Of a stretch of DNA of 64,000 nucleotides, positions 45,561-57,254 are shown in pieces. The DNA comes from Pollenia angustigena. Its lineage: Eukaryota; Arthropoda; Insecta; Diptera; Polleniidae. The notes beneath the pieces are model-generated. The model ran no database searches and was not told where the DNA came from. It was given only the letters and a program-made list of their open reading frames with translations. The stretch covers positions 89,043,285 through 89,107,284 of the forward strand of contig OV884056.1 of the NCBI GenBank assembly GCA_930367215.1, written 5' to 3'. Positions within the stretch are counted from its first letter, which is position 1, and every line of letters begins with the position of its first letter. A program made the translations under genes and the position numbers.

Positions 45561-46027
45561 GACATTTGGCAACTAAAATTTCCACAAAACAAAGGTCCAT
45601 TCATTATTTATTTGGTATATTCTTTTTAATTGCTAATTGAGTTAGCTAAATTGTATGTGTGAACAGAAAAATAATTTTGTCAATAAACCGAATCTGAACA
45701 CCATATAATTTTATGCCGTTGCTAATTCCGTCTTAATTTTGTTTACTTTTTTCTAACAGAGAAATAAACTGTTCCCTTGCCGACACTGCTGTGTTTGAAA
45801 CAGTGCTGTAAAAATCTAGTTTTATTAAAATTAAATTAAGAAGTGTGGAGAGTAGCTAAAACGTGCAACGAACATGTGATTAACTAAGGTGACCATAAGT
45901 ACTCTTTTTTAGGGGACAATCATAAATTTTAACTGGCTTTCATCTTTTTTAATAATCTGTCATCTCTGTCATTTTTATTCCTCCTTCCTTTTACTCCTTA
46001 TCAAGGCCTATCCAATAGGTCAGCATA

Positions 46028-47509
46028 GTCTGAGTTCATACGGCTCATGTCTTATTGACAAGATTCTTCCTTTTTCTTCTTTGAACATGAATTGGCGTTC
46101 AAATGAATCATGTCATGTTGACGACATGTTTTTTATTTTGTTTTATTTGATATTGAAAACAAAAACAAAATTAAACAACGAATTAGAAAGCAAAACGTAA
46201 AGACAGTACATGCATCTGTGTACTCGTTTCTTTGGCTCCACGAAATGCCCCCCAATGAAATAACGCCCAAACGAGAAATGAAATATTCCCCAATTTTTTT
46301 TTCATACATTTTTGGGTGGTATTTCATATGAAAAAACTACCAATTTTTTTGGGCCGTTTTTCATTTTTTTGGGAATTATTTCATTCTTCATTTGGGGTTT
46401 TCAAATTATGAAATAATCTCCAATGAAATAACACCCAACAATTTTTTAAAATTCGGGGCTTGTTTCATAGCGTGTTTAATTTGGGTGTTATTTCATTTTT
46501 AATTCGGAGGTTATTTCATTCTTAACACCAAAGTTAAGTATTGAAATCTGGCTTCGCATACTAAAGTTTTTCTGCGTGACGGCCTGCGGCCGTGCTTAGG
46601 GATTTTTTCCTCCAGTAGGACGCGGCAGGTGGCTTCGCTGAATGAAGTTTTCCTGCGTGCGTCACAAGAATAAAAAAATGTTTTTCAATGATAACTAAGG
46701 ATTTTCCCTTTTACAGAATGTTGACACCATGCGTAACACTATTCTGGAAAAGTATGGCTTTGCCTCTCATTTGTGAAAAAAAATATGGCTATATCTCTCA
46801 TTTCGGAAAATTTTAAATATGACCTTACCTCTCAATGATTGGGCGATAAGACCATAACGGCTTTATCTCCCATTCAATTGAGCAATAAAGCCATTATGGC
46901 CTTACCTCCCATGGTTAAAAAGCACCCCCCCCCCCCCGTGTAAAGGCGAAACGTAGAAGGCAAATTGTCTTCCGAACTGCAAAAATAGAGCAGGGCTACA
47001 AGGATCTACGGGCGGGTAAAATAACTACAGCAATATTTTTGAACCGAATATATCCTTATTATTAAGAAGACGCCTACGGGCCTCCACACGATTCATTTCA
47101 ATAATTTTGCGACTTTGCTGTTGGTCCATATTGACTTCATGAAATCCTTGGTGAAACTGACTCTTTTATGAATTTTGGCCATAATTTCATTTTTGTTGCT
47201 GATGGGGTTAATTTCATTGGGGGTTATTTCATTTTCATCATTGGGTGTTATTTCATATGAAATAACATCAAAATATTGGGGGTTGTTTCGTTTTCGTTTT
47301 GGGGTTTATTTCATTTATTTTTCGATGTTATTTCATTCACTGCTTTTGGGTGTTATTTCCTATTTTTTTTGGGATTATTTCATTGGGGGCTATTTCCTGG
47401 GCGTTATTTCATTGGGGGGCTTTTCGTGGAGCCGTTTCTTTTCCCCTCGTCCCTCTAGCCTATAAAGCAGCTATCTTGTCAATAAGACATGAGCCGTATG
47501 AACACAGAC
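46028..47509. mobile_element. Element Q with 40-bp inverted ends, containing element F
   Basis: Ends GTCTGAGTTCATACGGCTCA and, inverted, GTCTGTGTTCATACGGCTCA, both continuing TGTCTTATTGACAAGAT. The flanks are ATA and TTA. The ends resemble those of MITE P in layout (GT..TTCA.AC..GTCTTATTGA). Confidence 0.7.
46234..47433. mobile_element. Mosaic iteron element F, 8-bp target duplication
   Basis: A 1200-bp element with ends GGCTCCACGAAATGCCCCCC and, inverted, GGCTCCACGAAAAGCCCCCC. It is flanked by GTTTCTTT on both sides (46226-46233 and 47434-47441). Both terminal regions (46245-46525 and 47205-47420) iterate GGGNGTTATTTCATT in both orientations, roughly ten or more copies each. Inside are a diverged copy of element G's GC-rich unit (about 46551-46665), an array of ATGGCTTTATCTCCCATT-like motifs (46750-46915) and a C run (46926-46939). 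No protein is encoded. Confidence 0.8.
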
Positions 47510-48110
47510 TTACCTCTGCAACAGTGACGGGCACATTTGCAAATCCTATCTACGCGTGCATAGGAATAAAAATTTGTTGTTATTTCGTCAACACAAGCAT
47601 AAATGTGATTGTATGAGTGTGCCCTTCACTGCTCTACAACAATATAACAAGACAAAAAACAACAGGCATTTTGTTTGTGTATAATTCCACGCCATTGTCG
47701 AAATCTTACTACTACATAGGCGAAACAAAAGGAAAAATCATGGTGAAATAAACCGGGGGCAGTACTACGCCAGATGACGATTTTTTGCTCTTGCATTCTT
47801 TGTCTAGGTTTATGCCAAAGTTTTGTTTTTGTTTACAAAAATTGCACTTTTTGTGCTGTGATTATTGTGTTTTATTAAAGTTTTTGATAATTTTAAATTA
47901 AAATAAATAAGATATTGACCATAATTTAATAAAGATTGGCTAAAAATTTATTTATTTCATCACGTTCAGCGGCACGCTTTGATTTTTGTTTAAAGAATTT
48001 TTTGACGTAAACGGTGATGTAATTTCCATTTTTGTTGTAATGTTGTAATTGTTGCCGTAACGATGCCACTTGCTTATTCAACCATGGGAAAAATGGGATG
48101 TGTTTGCATG

Positions 48111-48502
48111 CCCAGCGGGAAAACTCAGAATACCTTCTCACTTCGGGCCTTTTTAAAGGCCTGCTTAAAAATTGTTTTGGCTAAATTACTATTCTTATCT
48201 AACAGCTAAAGAATGCCTCATAGAAGGCCTCGGTTCTTTGGTATAAAAGATAAGATACACCTTCCACACTCGCTTCTATGAGAAGGGACTAATGAAGGAG
48301 TAACATTTTTTGTATTGTTTTTTTGCACAAGCAAAATAAAATTTATTTTTTGATCCCGTTACCATTCTTATGTACCTGCTAAAGAAGCGAGAGCGGAAGG
48401 TCTCCACTGAGTATGGAAGTAGCGAGCAGGCCTTGTTTATCCAAAAGAAGGAGTAGAGTGCCATTCTAGAAGGCATCCGTGCTCATTCTTTTCCCCGCTG
48501 GG
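48111..48502. repeat. Repeat E, copy 1
   Basis: Ends CCCAGCGGGAAAACTC and, inverted, CCCAGCGGGGAAAAGAAT; the interior has GAATGCCTCATAGAAGGCCT. A partial copy is at 63660-63815. Confidence 0.65.
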
Positions 48503-48714
48503 TGTGTGTGTGTGGCAAAAAAACAAAACGTAACAAAAACATTCATGTATAAGGAAAATGTTAACTTTTGACAACGTTGAGCAATAAACAAAATAAACAT
48601 CTGGCTTCTTGCGCAGACCTATTGGATAGACCTTGCTCCTACTGAACTCTCATACACTTACGGTATGAAATTTTTAATTAGTTAGTGCAATGAATTTTTA
48701 AGTTTAGTTTTTTT

Positions 48715-50442
48715 TATACCCTCCACACCAATTAGTTTTGAAGAGGGTATACTAAATTTGTCATTCTGTGTGAAACTTTTATATTATTCATCTTAGACCC
48801 CATAAAGTGTATATATTCTGGGTCCATGAGTAATTCTAAGTCGATTGAAAACGCGCTCACTTTAAAAAAACTCAAAAGAAATAAACAAACTTGGTGTCAA
48901 ATTGCTTGTTGTTATCTTAAGCAGTTTGGGATTGAAATCCAGCAAAATCGGTTCAGTAGGATCACAGCTATGAATCAAAATGTGGAAAATGTGGAAAAAA
49001 AATTGATAATTTTTTTACAAAAACTAACATAAATGGTGGAAAAATGAACAGAATAATTTAAGATTTTGCAATTCATTTAATAGGACTAGAAATGACACTG
49101 TAAAGTTTCGTGAAGATCGGTCCATAATTTACCCTAGGCCCCATATAAACCCTTCTTCCGGCAAACAGTTTAGTACGCCTAAGACCGTAATTAACAATGC
49201 TATCGTAATATAAATTGGTGCGTCAGAGTTTTATAGGACAAGAAACAAGACTGTACAATTTCGTGAAGATTAGTCCATAATTTACCCTAGGCCTCATATA
49301 AACCCTACTCCCGGAAAAGAGTTAGAGTTGAGAGTGCCCCTGTAGGCTAGCTAGTAGTGAGCTAGTCTATCAGCCCCGGGGTTGCGGGTTCGATTCCCGC
49401 CAGAGACTCTGGTTTCTTTCCTGCAGACAAGCGTAGAGCTTCGCTGTGATTAGCATAGGGAATTAAAAATAAAAAAAAAAATAAAAAAATGAATATTATT
49501 TAAAAAAAAAAAGGTACGCCTAAAACCATAATTAATAATGCTATCATAACAAATTTTGGCTCGTCAGAGTTTTATAGGTCTAGAAAAAAAGACTATAAAA
49601 TTTCGTGAAGATCGGTTCATAATTTACCCTAAACCCATTATAAACCCTAGTCCCGGAAAACAGTTAAGTACGCCTAAAACCGTAATTAACAATGCTATCA
49701 TAATAGAAATTGGAACGTCACAGTTTTGTAGGACTAGAAATGACGCTGTCGAATTTCGTGTAGATCGGTCCATAATTTACCTTAGGCCCCATATAAACCC
49801 TACTCCAGGAAAATAGTTTAGTACGCCTAAAACCGTACAAAATAATTCTATCAGACTAAAATTTAATACTTCACAGTTTAGTATGACTAGACATCACACT
49901 AATAAATTTTGTGATGATCGGTCCATAATTTACTATAGGCCCCATACAAAGCCCACTCTGGTAAAATAATTAAATACGCCTAAAACCGTAGCAGATATGT
50001 GTAGGTATTGCGGTAAACTTTCTTTCACCTTAGCTTCATATGGCCAGAAAAAATTGTAAGCAATTTTGTGATATACGGTCCATAATTTACCTTAGATCCA
50101 TTTTAAGCAGCCTTCTGATATTCCGCCAAACGCTTAAACTAATTCCACCGCTGCATTGGTTCATAGCTTACCATGGTTCCAATGTAAATGTCCCTCCTGA
50201 AAATAATTTAAGTTCGGCTTAAACTGTTACGAATCATGATATTTTACTCAAGCTTGTTAAAATTGCTAAAAAAAAAGCATAAACCGCAAAAAATTTTAAT
50301 GCAGAAGTCTATTTTTTATAAAGATAAATTAATAATAAATATACATCATAAAGATATAACTCCTAAAACATTCGAACTGTCGGTGGAGGGTATCAAAGAT
50401 TCGGCACAGCCGAATATAGCACTCTTACTTGTTTATAAGTAA
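48715..50442. repeat. Repeat family D, copy 1 (tandem units, about 1.7 kb)
   Basis: Begins with TACCCTCCACACC and ends TCGGCACAGCCGAATATAGC, then ACTCTTACTTGTTT. The interior is about six imperfect units of roughly 160 bp, each with CGGTCCATAATTTACCTTAG and a GTACGCCTAAAACCGTAATT-like join. A SINE at 49325-49511 interrupts it. A second, inverted copy starts at 63856. No coding function. Confidence 0.75.
49325..49511 (+). mobile_element. tRNA-derived SINE
   Basis: It has a tRNA-like head with a perfect B box GGTTCGATTCC (49387-49397), an A-box-like TAGGCTAGCTAG about 40 bp upstream, a short body and an A-rich tail (49467-49511). It interrupts a family D unit: CCCGGAAAAGAGTTA on the left and GGTACGCCTAAAACC on the right are adjacent in other units. 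RNA polymerase III would transcribe it. It does not fold as an intact tRNA. Confidence 0.8.
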
Positions 50443-50677
50443 ATGTTAATATTTATTTATATTATTTTTTTAATTTACTTGACATACTTATATAAATATG
50501 TAAATGTTTGTCTGGAAGAACATCTTGAAGCCAAATAAATTTTTCACTATTTTTCTTATGTCCACTATTTTTATTTTCAAAATCTGGTCGCCTTAGATTA
50601 ACAATTTTTACAATATGTAACAGAAAATACCACCTGTTGATTTTCTAGAAAATCAAGTAATCTCTATAAGTCGATTA
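50443..50677. other. Stretch without recognised gene
   Basis: AT-rich; nothing recognised. Confidence 0.3.
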
Positions 50678-50990
50678 TATAATCATCGTCCAGACTTGCA
50701 ATTTTTTTAAAATTCTGCTTTAAAATTGCATTAGTTTTCTGATTATGAAATTCTATTTTAGCAATTTTTGGATTTTCATCTTGCCTTTACTCTTCTCCTT
50801 TTTATATTTTATATATAAATACATATGCACCTACAGCCAACTTCAAGTTAAAAAGTGTTAGAATTACAAAACAAAACAAAATTTCCGAGTACATAAAACT
50901 GAGTACCCTCCCCAATCTTCTCAAGACTCTCTCCAATAAACTCACGGATTGCTGCAACAAAAATTGCAAGTCTGGGCGATGACATAGAAA
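50678..50990. mobile_element. MITE-like inverted-repeat element
   Basis: ATCATCGTCCAGACTTGCAA, followed by TTTTT, near 50681 returns inverted at 50965-50985 (AATTGCAAGTCTGGGCGATG). About 310 bp; no clear target duplication. Confidence 0.6.
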
Positions 50991-51146
50991 AAAGTACTGG
51001 TTTAAAGGTCAACAAAACTGAACTACTGCTTGCTATTTAACCCTTGCATGCACTTGTTGTGTGAGTACAACAACACCTTTTGAAAGCACATTTCATCTTT
51101 CTTACGGTAAGTTTTTAAAAAATTAAATACTACAAGATACTGTCTG

Positions 51147-51353
51147 CGTTCGTAAATGCATCACTGCGCTGCATCAGAAAAGCAAACTTTTTTTTAAAGC
51201 AAATAAAAAAATAATTATATTTTTTTTTTATTATGTGACCATTATTTTTGTGGAGTATTTCATGATTTTTTGGTCCTTATTTACTTCACTGATAAATATA
51301 TAAACATTTGAAATCACTGATGCAGCGCAGTGATGCATTTACGAACGCCCCCA
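51147..51353. mobile_element. MITE related to T, about 205 bp
   Basis: Ends GCGTTCGTAAATGCATCACT, then GCGCTGCATCA, against the inverse at about 51318-51348. Confidence 0.65.
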
Positions 51354-51587
51354 CTACCTTAATTTTTTGTGTTTCTTATTTAACTTTTTGTTTAGCTAAG
51401 TTTGATATAGTTTTTGAAAAAAAAGATGAAACAAGTTAACAACATTTGTTTTCCATCCACTTAATACAACAAAGGAGAGACATAACATACTAACGCTTAG
51501 GATTTGGGGTTTATAGACATACCCGGAGGGCCTCCATAGGTATGCCACTTTACAAAAATTACAAATTTTAAAACATTAGCCAAGTTC

Positions 51588-52393
51588 TGTAACTTTAGTG
51601 AGAACTTCTCGCATCGAAAAGATGTGAAACAAAATATTCCATCGTTTCTCGAAAAGTAAAAAAGTGTGTCTCTAACTCATATCGAAAAGCAGCGTTTAAA
51701 AAACTGCAGTCAAAGTAGAAAAACTGCAATTTCTTCCACTTCTTAATTTTTTATTGGCCAAAAAAAGTGTGGCTTTTTCTTCTGATTTATTAAATGTAAA
51801 CAGTCGCTGTCAAACCAACTCAAAAAGCGAAAAGTTGTACACACATTTTCGTTTTTTGTTCGACAGCTTTTGGTTTCAAATGCAGTTTTTTAAACCCTGT
51901 CGAAAAGTTTCAAAAGATTTTACGTCGTTACGTTATAAATATCATAACACACCGCTAGAAGCCGATATGGCATTGCAGACGTTGAGAACGCCATTCACAC
52001 ATATCGTCGACGGCGACCAAAATTTACGAAAGTTGAAAAATTTTCAACGTCGGCGGCGAACATACAACCGCCAAGAACAAAATATTATTATTATTATTAT
52101 TCTTTAGCATTTTTAATATGTTTTTTTAGTGTTAAAATTTTTTCTCGCCCCGTTCTTATTCGTGAGTTCATTTGACAGTTCAAAGCGGGAACTTTCTCAC
52201 AAAAATTTTACCGACAAACTTTTTCTGTAAACTGGCGAGTAATTTCCTTACGTCACAGCTAATACTCGCCAAAAATGTTACAGGCGCAGTTAAGTGAGAA
52301 AAACAGTTGTTTGTTTCAATTTTTGGCATTTTTTTTTCATTTCTCACATTTCACTCAACAAGTTTCTCGACGCGAGAGTTACAGAACATGGGC
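51588..52393. mobile_element. Element AA, copy 3, containing a hAT MITE
   Basis: Ends GCCAAGTTCTGTAACTTTAG and the inverse of GCCCATGTTCTGTAACTCTC. It is interrupted by KK at 51690-51899. The frame 51754-52107 has no domain. Confidence 0.65.
51690..51899. mobile_element. hAT MITE KK, copy 1, 8-bp target duplication
   Basis: 210 bp with ends CAGCGTTTAAAAAACTGCA and, inverted, CAGGGTTTAAAAAACTGCA. It is flanked by TCGAAAAG on both sides (51682-51689 and 51900-51907). AA copy 2 shows the site once. This is the hAT pattern (CAG ends, 8 bp). Confidence 0.85.
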
Positions 52394-52399
52394 ACAGAG

Positions 52400-53378
52400 T
52401 TCTGAAATTTAACTCGATTGTAAATCAGTGCAATGTTCTACAAAAAAGTTAGCGACATGCATAGTTGCCCTCTTATTTATCTTTATCGAAATCTTTACGA
52501 AATGTACAACTTTAAAAATCAGCTTAGAATGACTTATTGAATCGATTTAACGATGTTCGTCCGTCCGGCTTTGAAATTAATTTGATGCCATTTGGTAAGA
52601 ATGTACTTATTGTCACCTATTGAAAATGGTAGGATGGGGTCTATAATTTCACATAGCTCCCATAAGAGCTTCTTTTTAGGAATTTACCATAGAGTAAACC
52701 CATAAACCATATTATTATTTATTATTTACTATTGATTAAATTTTACCCAAACTGTTTTAATTGCAATCTAAATTTTATTGGAATGAGTCCATTTTTGACC
52801 CAAGCTCCCATAAAAATACTAAACCCGATAAAAGCTTTTAATGCCATAACTTCCTTATAAATATGTATGTACTAGTGGACAAACAAATTGGCGTCAGTCA
52901 CTTTCATGATAGCTACTTTAGGTCTAAAATTAACCATTGTATTGTACGTGACGGCAATGAGCACCACGACCCAGAGGATCCTTTGTGCAGTCCAAGTGTC
53001 TCACCATGTCAGGTTCAGGCTACGTATAAAGCCTATTACCCGGTGAAAGATCATTAATATTAGTCCGGCCCGAAATATTTGCGCCTAGAAGTCCCCAAGG
53101 CGGGTCATAAAAGCAAAATTAGCCATAGGTTCCATATAAACCTCCTCTTCATTATCGCATTAACACGAACAAATCTCATATAGATGTTGATATTTAGAAA
53201 GTATTCGGCACATAAAACTCTTTTTTCAAACTTTTATTTTTCAGTTTTTGGAAAAATTCGACCCGTAAAAAATAAATTGTGCTATTTTGCCTACTTTTTG
53301 GTAATAAAACCGTTGGCTTTAAAATTCTTTTTCCTTTAATACTAAATTAAAATTGTTTTGCCTCTACGGAACATTTTT
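52400..53378. repeat. Degenerate repeats resembling families A and D
   Basis: Carries GATGTTCGTCCGTCCGGCTT, AGTTGCCATTTGG-like and CCCATAAAAATACTAAACCC motifs of the same style as families A and D. No gene recognised; the 64-codon frame at 52863 has no domain. Confidence 0.4.
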
Positions 53379-53686
53379 ATACCCACACCACAATAGTGGC
53401 CTATTGAAAATGGGCCAAATCGTAGGACCACGAGGGAAGATAGGGAGAAATGTCTTCCTCTCAGAAACTATCAAACCGATTTTAATGAAATTTAAAACAT
53501 AGATGGACACATAAGCTATACAGTTTTTCAAAAATAGGATCACAAGGGGAGGTAGGGGGCAATTTCTGCCTCTAACATAGATAAATCCATATTTATATGG
53601 ACATATAAGCATGATGTGTTTTTTAAATACTGTGGTGTAGGGTATCATATGGTGGGGCTTGACCGACTATACTTTCTTACTTGTTT
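53379..53686 (-). repeat. Repeat family A, copy 3 (internally deleted)
   Basis: Both ends are kept (TATACCCACACCACAATAGT and ACTATACTTTCTTACTTGTT) but only about 308 bp remain. Confidence 0.75.
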
Positions 53687-53889
53687 AATTTTGAGTAAAT
53701 ACCCTCTCTATGATAAAGTTTTGTTTTGCGGGGTCCCAAATAGGGAACACGCACGAAAATTTGTTTAGGGTATCAAATGGTCGGCCTTGACCGAATTTAT
53801 TTTTGCTTGTTGTTTTTATTATTTCGCTTTTTTGCGTTTTTAAGGTTTTTTAGGCTTTGATTTTTTTGTACATTTGATCTACAATGGAC

Positions 53890-54150
53890 CGAAACGCGAA
53901 ACAAATAAATTCTGGAGTTATGATGGTATGACTCGCATGCTGAGGCAAATGCCGAAATACCACTTGGAGAAATTTTTCCTGACGAAGCTGCAGGCTTGAA
54001 TGGGGCTGATATTTAAGAAACAAATGAAAATTCACAGTTTATAGGTGAAGTTCCCTTTAGTAGTGATGATGTGGCAGCTATGGAATTATTTTTCAATGTT
54101 TTCGGTAGGGAGTCTAGCATTTTGGAAGAGAAAAGTTGTTCTTAACCCTA
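53890..54150 (+). pseudogene. Unidentified decayed frame upstream of the RTE fragment
   Basis: On the plus strand about 65 codons read NAEIPLGEIFPDEAAGLNG, one stop (TAA at about 54016), then SQFIGEVPFSSDDVAAMELF. The acidic and hydrophobic pattern looks protein-like but I recognise no family. It may be an older transposon gene into which the RTE fragment inserted. Confidence 0.3.
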
Positions 54151-54239
54151 TTCCTAATGCACCATGTTGTATGTGCAGTGCTCAATATTATCTTAAAGCT
54201 ACATAGCGATTATAATTTTTTTTTTAAATTTCTTCCTTC

Positions 54240-55389
54240 TAGGCTTCATATTAACTCATTGCGCATTATTATTGAGCAGTGCGTTGAGTTCAATTCCAAA
54301 CTATATCTGCTATTTATAGATTTCGAAAAAGCGTTCGATTCAATTAATCGAGAATGTATTTGGTTAGCCTTGCGAAGAAGAAATATACATGTAAAAATAA
54401 TTACTTTGATGAAAGAGAGCTATAACCATCCCAGGTGCTTTGTCCTTCATAAGGGAAATCTTTCTGACCCGTTTATGGTAAAAAGTGGAGTGCGCCAGCG
54501 TTGCATATTGTCACCTCTTTTATTTCTTGTGGTTATGGAAGATGTTCTCAATGGTATTGAAAATAAAAGACAAGGAATACAATGGCAAATCAACAATCGT
54601 TACCTTAACTACCTGGCGTACGCAGACGATATTTGTTTACTCTTACACAAAATTATTGATCTTAGACAAACAGCTGTAAAGCTTCAGGAAAAGCTGCAAT
54701 ACACCGGGCTAAAAATAAATGCAGCCAAAACCAAAACGCTAAGTATCGGGGCAACAACAGTTCCCATGACCATCAACAACCAGACATTTGAGACAAGTGA
54801 CCAATTCTGCTATCTAGGATGCGAGATTACTGCAAACGGAGGAACCGAACTCGATGTAGTTGCTAGAATAAACAAGGCCAGGTCATCTTTTGGCTTACTA
54901 GCCCCAATCTGGCAAAGTAATAAAATCAGCCAAACCACAAAGATGAGAATTTTCGAGGCGAATGTTAAATCCGTTCTCCTATATTTGTGTACAGCCTGGA
55001 AGGTCACAAGTGACATTACCAGACGACTTCAAACGTTTATTAACCGCTGCCTTAGAAGAATACTACGCATCGTTTGGCCAAGGACAATATCAAATGCCGA
55101 ATTGCTATCAAAGACAAACCAAATACAAGCAGCAACCGAGATACGTAAACGAAAGTGGCAGTGGATAGGACACACCCTCCGTCGAAATGACACTAATGTA
55201 ACTAAACAAGCTATTAGATGGAACCCATTTCAACAAGATGGCAGAGAAAGCGGCAGGCCACGCACAACATGGAGAAGTTTAACGGAATCCGAAATGAACC
55301 AACTGGGTATATCTTGGAATGAACTTAGGTATATCGCTCAAAACCGGGTCAGATGGAGAACAGCTGTTATTGGCGCCCTATGCTCCTAG
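54240..55389 (+). pseudogene. RTE-like non-LTR reverse transcriptase, 5'-truncated
   Basis: About 380 codons to TAG at 55387-55389 with no internal stop. Motifs: LLFIDFEKAFDSINRECIW (first catalytic Asp), VKSGVRQRCILSPLLF (usually RQGC; here Arg), LNYLAYADDICLLL (YADD), and the thumb-like GLKINAAKTK. The C-terminal part (FCYLGCEITANGGTELDVVA, KRKWQWIGHTLRRND, GRPRTTWR) is typical of RTE-type elements. The endonuclease and the start are missing, as expected from 5' truncation during target-primed reverse transcription. An (AT)n tail follows at about 55400-55421, as RTE elements often end in short repeats. Confidence 0.8.
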
Positions 55390-55782
55390 GAGTTAGAGGA
55401 ATATATATATATATATATATTCTAGGTTTCAATATATTTCAAAACAATGCTTGAAAAAAATTTTGCTGCCCCAACGAATTTTGGAACATGATAGGGTTAA
55501 AGCAAAGAAATTGAAAAAAGCTGGCAATAACCGGTTGGAAATCAGGAATAGAAAATTGATAGTGTTGTACTTTTAAAAATTTTTTTTTTTAAACAAGATA
55601 ACGCAGTACTTTACGCTGTCATAAAAGTACGTTTTTCTTATTAAGTTCACACTTTTAAACAAATATTGCTAAATAAGAAATTGAAAAGAAAATTTTCAAC
55701 TAAAAGTTAGAAAACAATCTTTATATGTTTTCCAACTTTCTTTAAAATCAGGATCAGCGGAGTTGATATAATCAATCTGGAA

Positions 55783-57000
55783 GCAGTGGCGGATTAAGGC
55801 CTGCTTCCTCCCTAGGCCCTCTTTAATATGCCGCCCTTTTTGATTATATAGGAGTTATTATCCAAAAAAATTTAAATACAAAAATTATTGTGTATTCATT
55901 TTTATTAATTTAGAAACATACTTATTAGGTTCAAAATCGTCAACCCTTCACCCTTCGTTCGTATCATACTAAAAAATTAAACTGCAAATACTTTAATCTA
56001 TCTATACAATATATAATTTCTTAGTATGTCAGGATGTTTGCATGTATGTCCTATTCTTTCCGCAACTTTCTGAAGCCATCTGATGACATAGGAAGCTGAA
56101 ATTTGGCACACTTGAAGTACTTTCTCTGCGGAAGATCGTATCGTAGTAATATTTTTGATTTTCGGCTTTTCAACTAGTATAACTATGAAGATCTGATAGA
56201 AAAGATGTTTTTTTTTATAAAATGGGGAACTTTGGGCCCCACCCGGCACGGCTAGGCACCGTCGGATTGACCTGAAAAATTAAGTCATGATTTCTTACAC
56301 CAAACTTCATATTTTAAGCAGCGCAAACAGTTAAATTTAAAAAAAAAAAATCCCATACAAGATGCGACCAGTCTAGTGTACATATCTGATAAATGTGACG
56401 TGATGGGAGAAAACTGCGCTCATACGGCTTTAGCATTCCAAAAAATATAAGAATCAGTTGGAATGGATAAACAAACGTTTTAAATGTCGTCTTGTGTTAT
56501 TTATTAATGGTCAGTTTCATACAAATTTTTTTTACAATTAATTGTTCTTAAAACGACTTATATACTTTCGGAAAGTGTCTTCACTTGAAACCCAATCTTC
56601 AAGGCTAGTATCTAACAAATTTAAAGATGAAAGCATGGATTCGCAAGTATTTACTTTTAACCTATTTGTTACTTTATTTTTGATTGAAGCTAACTTATTA
56701 AAAACAGGCTCAGCAGAAGCACTATTGTGTGACAATGTAAAAATATGAGAGATCAATTTGAACAAGTTTGAATATATGTATATACAGGTATACTCATCAA
56801 ATCTATTTTTCAATGTTCCAATTTCACAAAAAATCTTCAACATTCGAAATTTTAAATAAGTGTTCATAATTTGAAGTCATTTACTTTACTCTCCAGAAGT
56901 TTAAATTCATGTAAAAATGCATCTGGGTCAGTTATAATATCTTTAAAATCTGAAACTAATTCGAAATAGTTTATATCTTCATTAGACATTGAGCTTTTCG
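55783..57000 (-). pseudogene. hAT element remnant with transposase C-terminus, interrupted by repeat I
   Basis: Near 55783 the sequence reads CAGTGGCGGATTAAGGCC, a hAT-type end. At 56867-56538 (minus) 109 codons include SHIFTLSHNSASAEPVFNKL and KNKVTNRLKVNT, the C-terminal dimerisation region of hAT transposases. Further upstream pieces (SNEDINYFELVSDFKDIITD) lie in another frame at about 56990-56880. Repeat I (55993-56385) has inserted between the gene and the end. No right end was found. Confidence 0.65.
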
Positions 57001-57075
57001 TTTTTTATATAAATTTTTGTTATCAATTTTTTACACAATTTTTGGTAAAAACAACAGTTTGGCTTCTGCTTCACG

Positions 57076-57079
<4 letters not shown>

Positions 57080-57145
<66 letters not shown>
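57080..57145. repeat. (AT)n microsatellite, about 65 bp
   Basis: Uninterrupted TA repeats; the frames drawn through it are meaningless. Confidence 0.95.
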
Positions 57146-57150
<5 letters not shown>

Positions 57151-57254
57151 ATATCTTTACCCCCTTATTCATAATAAAAAACAGGTTAATAGAAAGTTTA
57201 TTCAACCGATTTTCAGCTAACCACGCATGATTTTAATATATTAAAACAGTTTTA

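Larger units (their letters stand above)
46003..48634. mobile_element. Possible outer element R
   Basis: AAGGCCTATCCAATAGGTCA at the left is matched inverted (20 of 23) at 48612-48634. It encloses elements Q, F and E. With such short ends the pairing could be chance or two separate MITE ends. Confidence 0.35.

Noticed and set aside
46926..46939. The C run as a functional site
   Set aside because: A single homopolymer without supporting context; likely slippage.
47175..47616. Hydrophobic 96- and 105-codon frames suggesting a membrane protein
   Set aside because: They arise from the iterated GGGNGTTATTTCATT array of element F.
49325..49440. A functional tRNA gene
   Set aside because: The B box is perfect but acceptor and anticodon stems do not close into a cloverleaf, and an A-rich tail follows; a SINE explains it better.
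57017..57230. Two frames through the (AT)n tract
   Set aside because: Tyr-Ile repeats are only the translation of a TA microsatellite.
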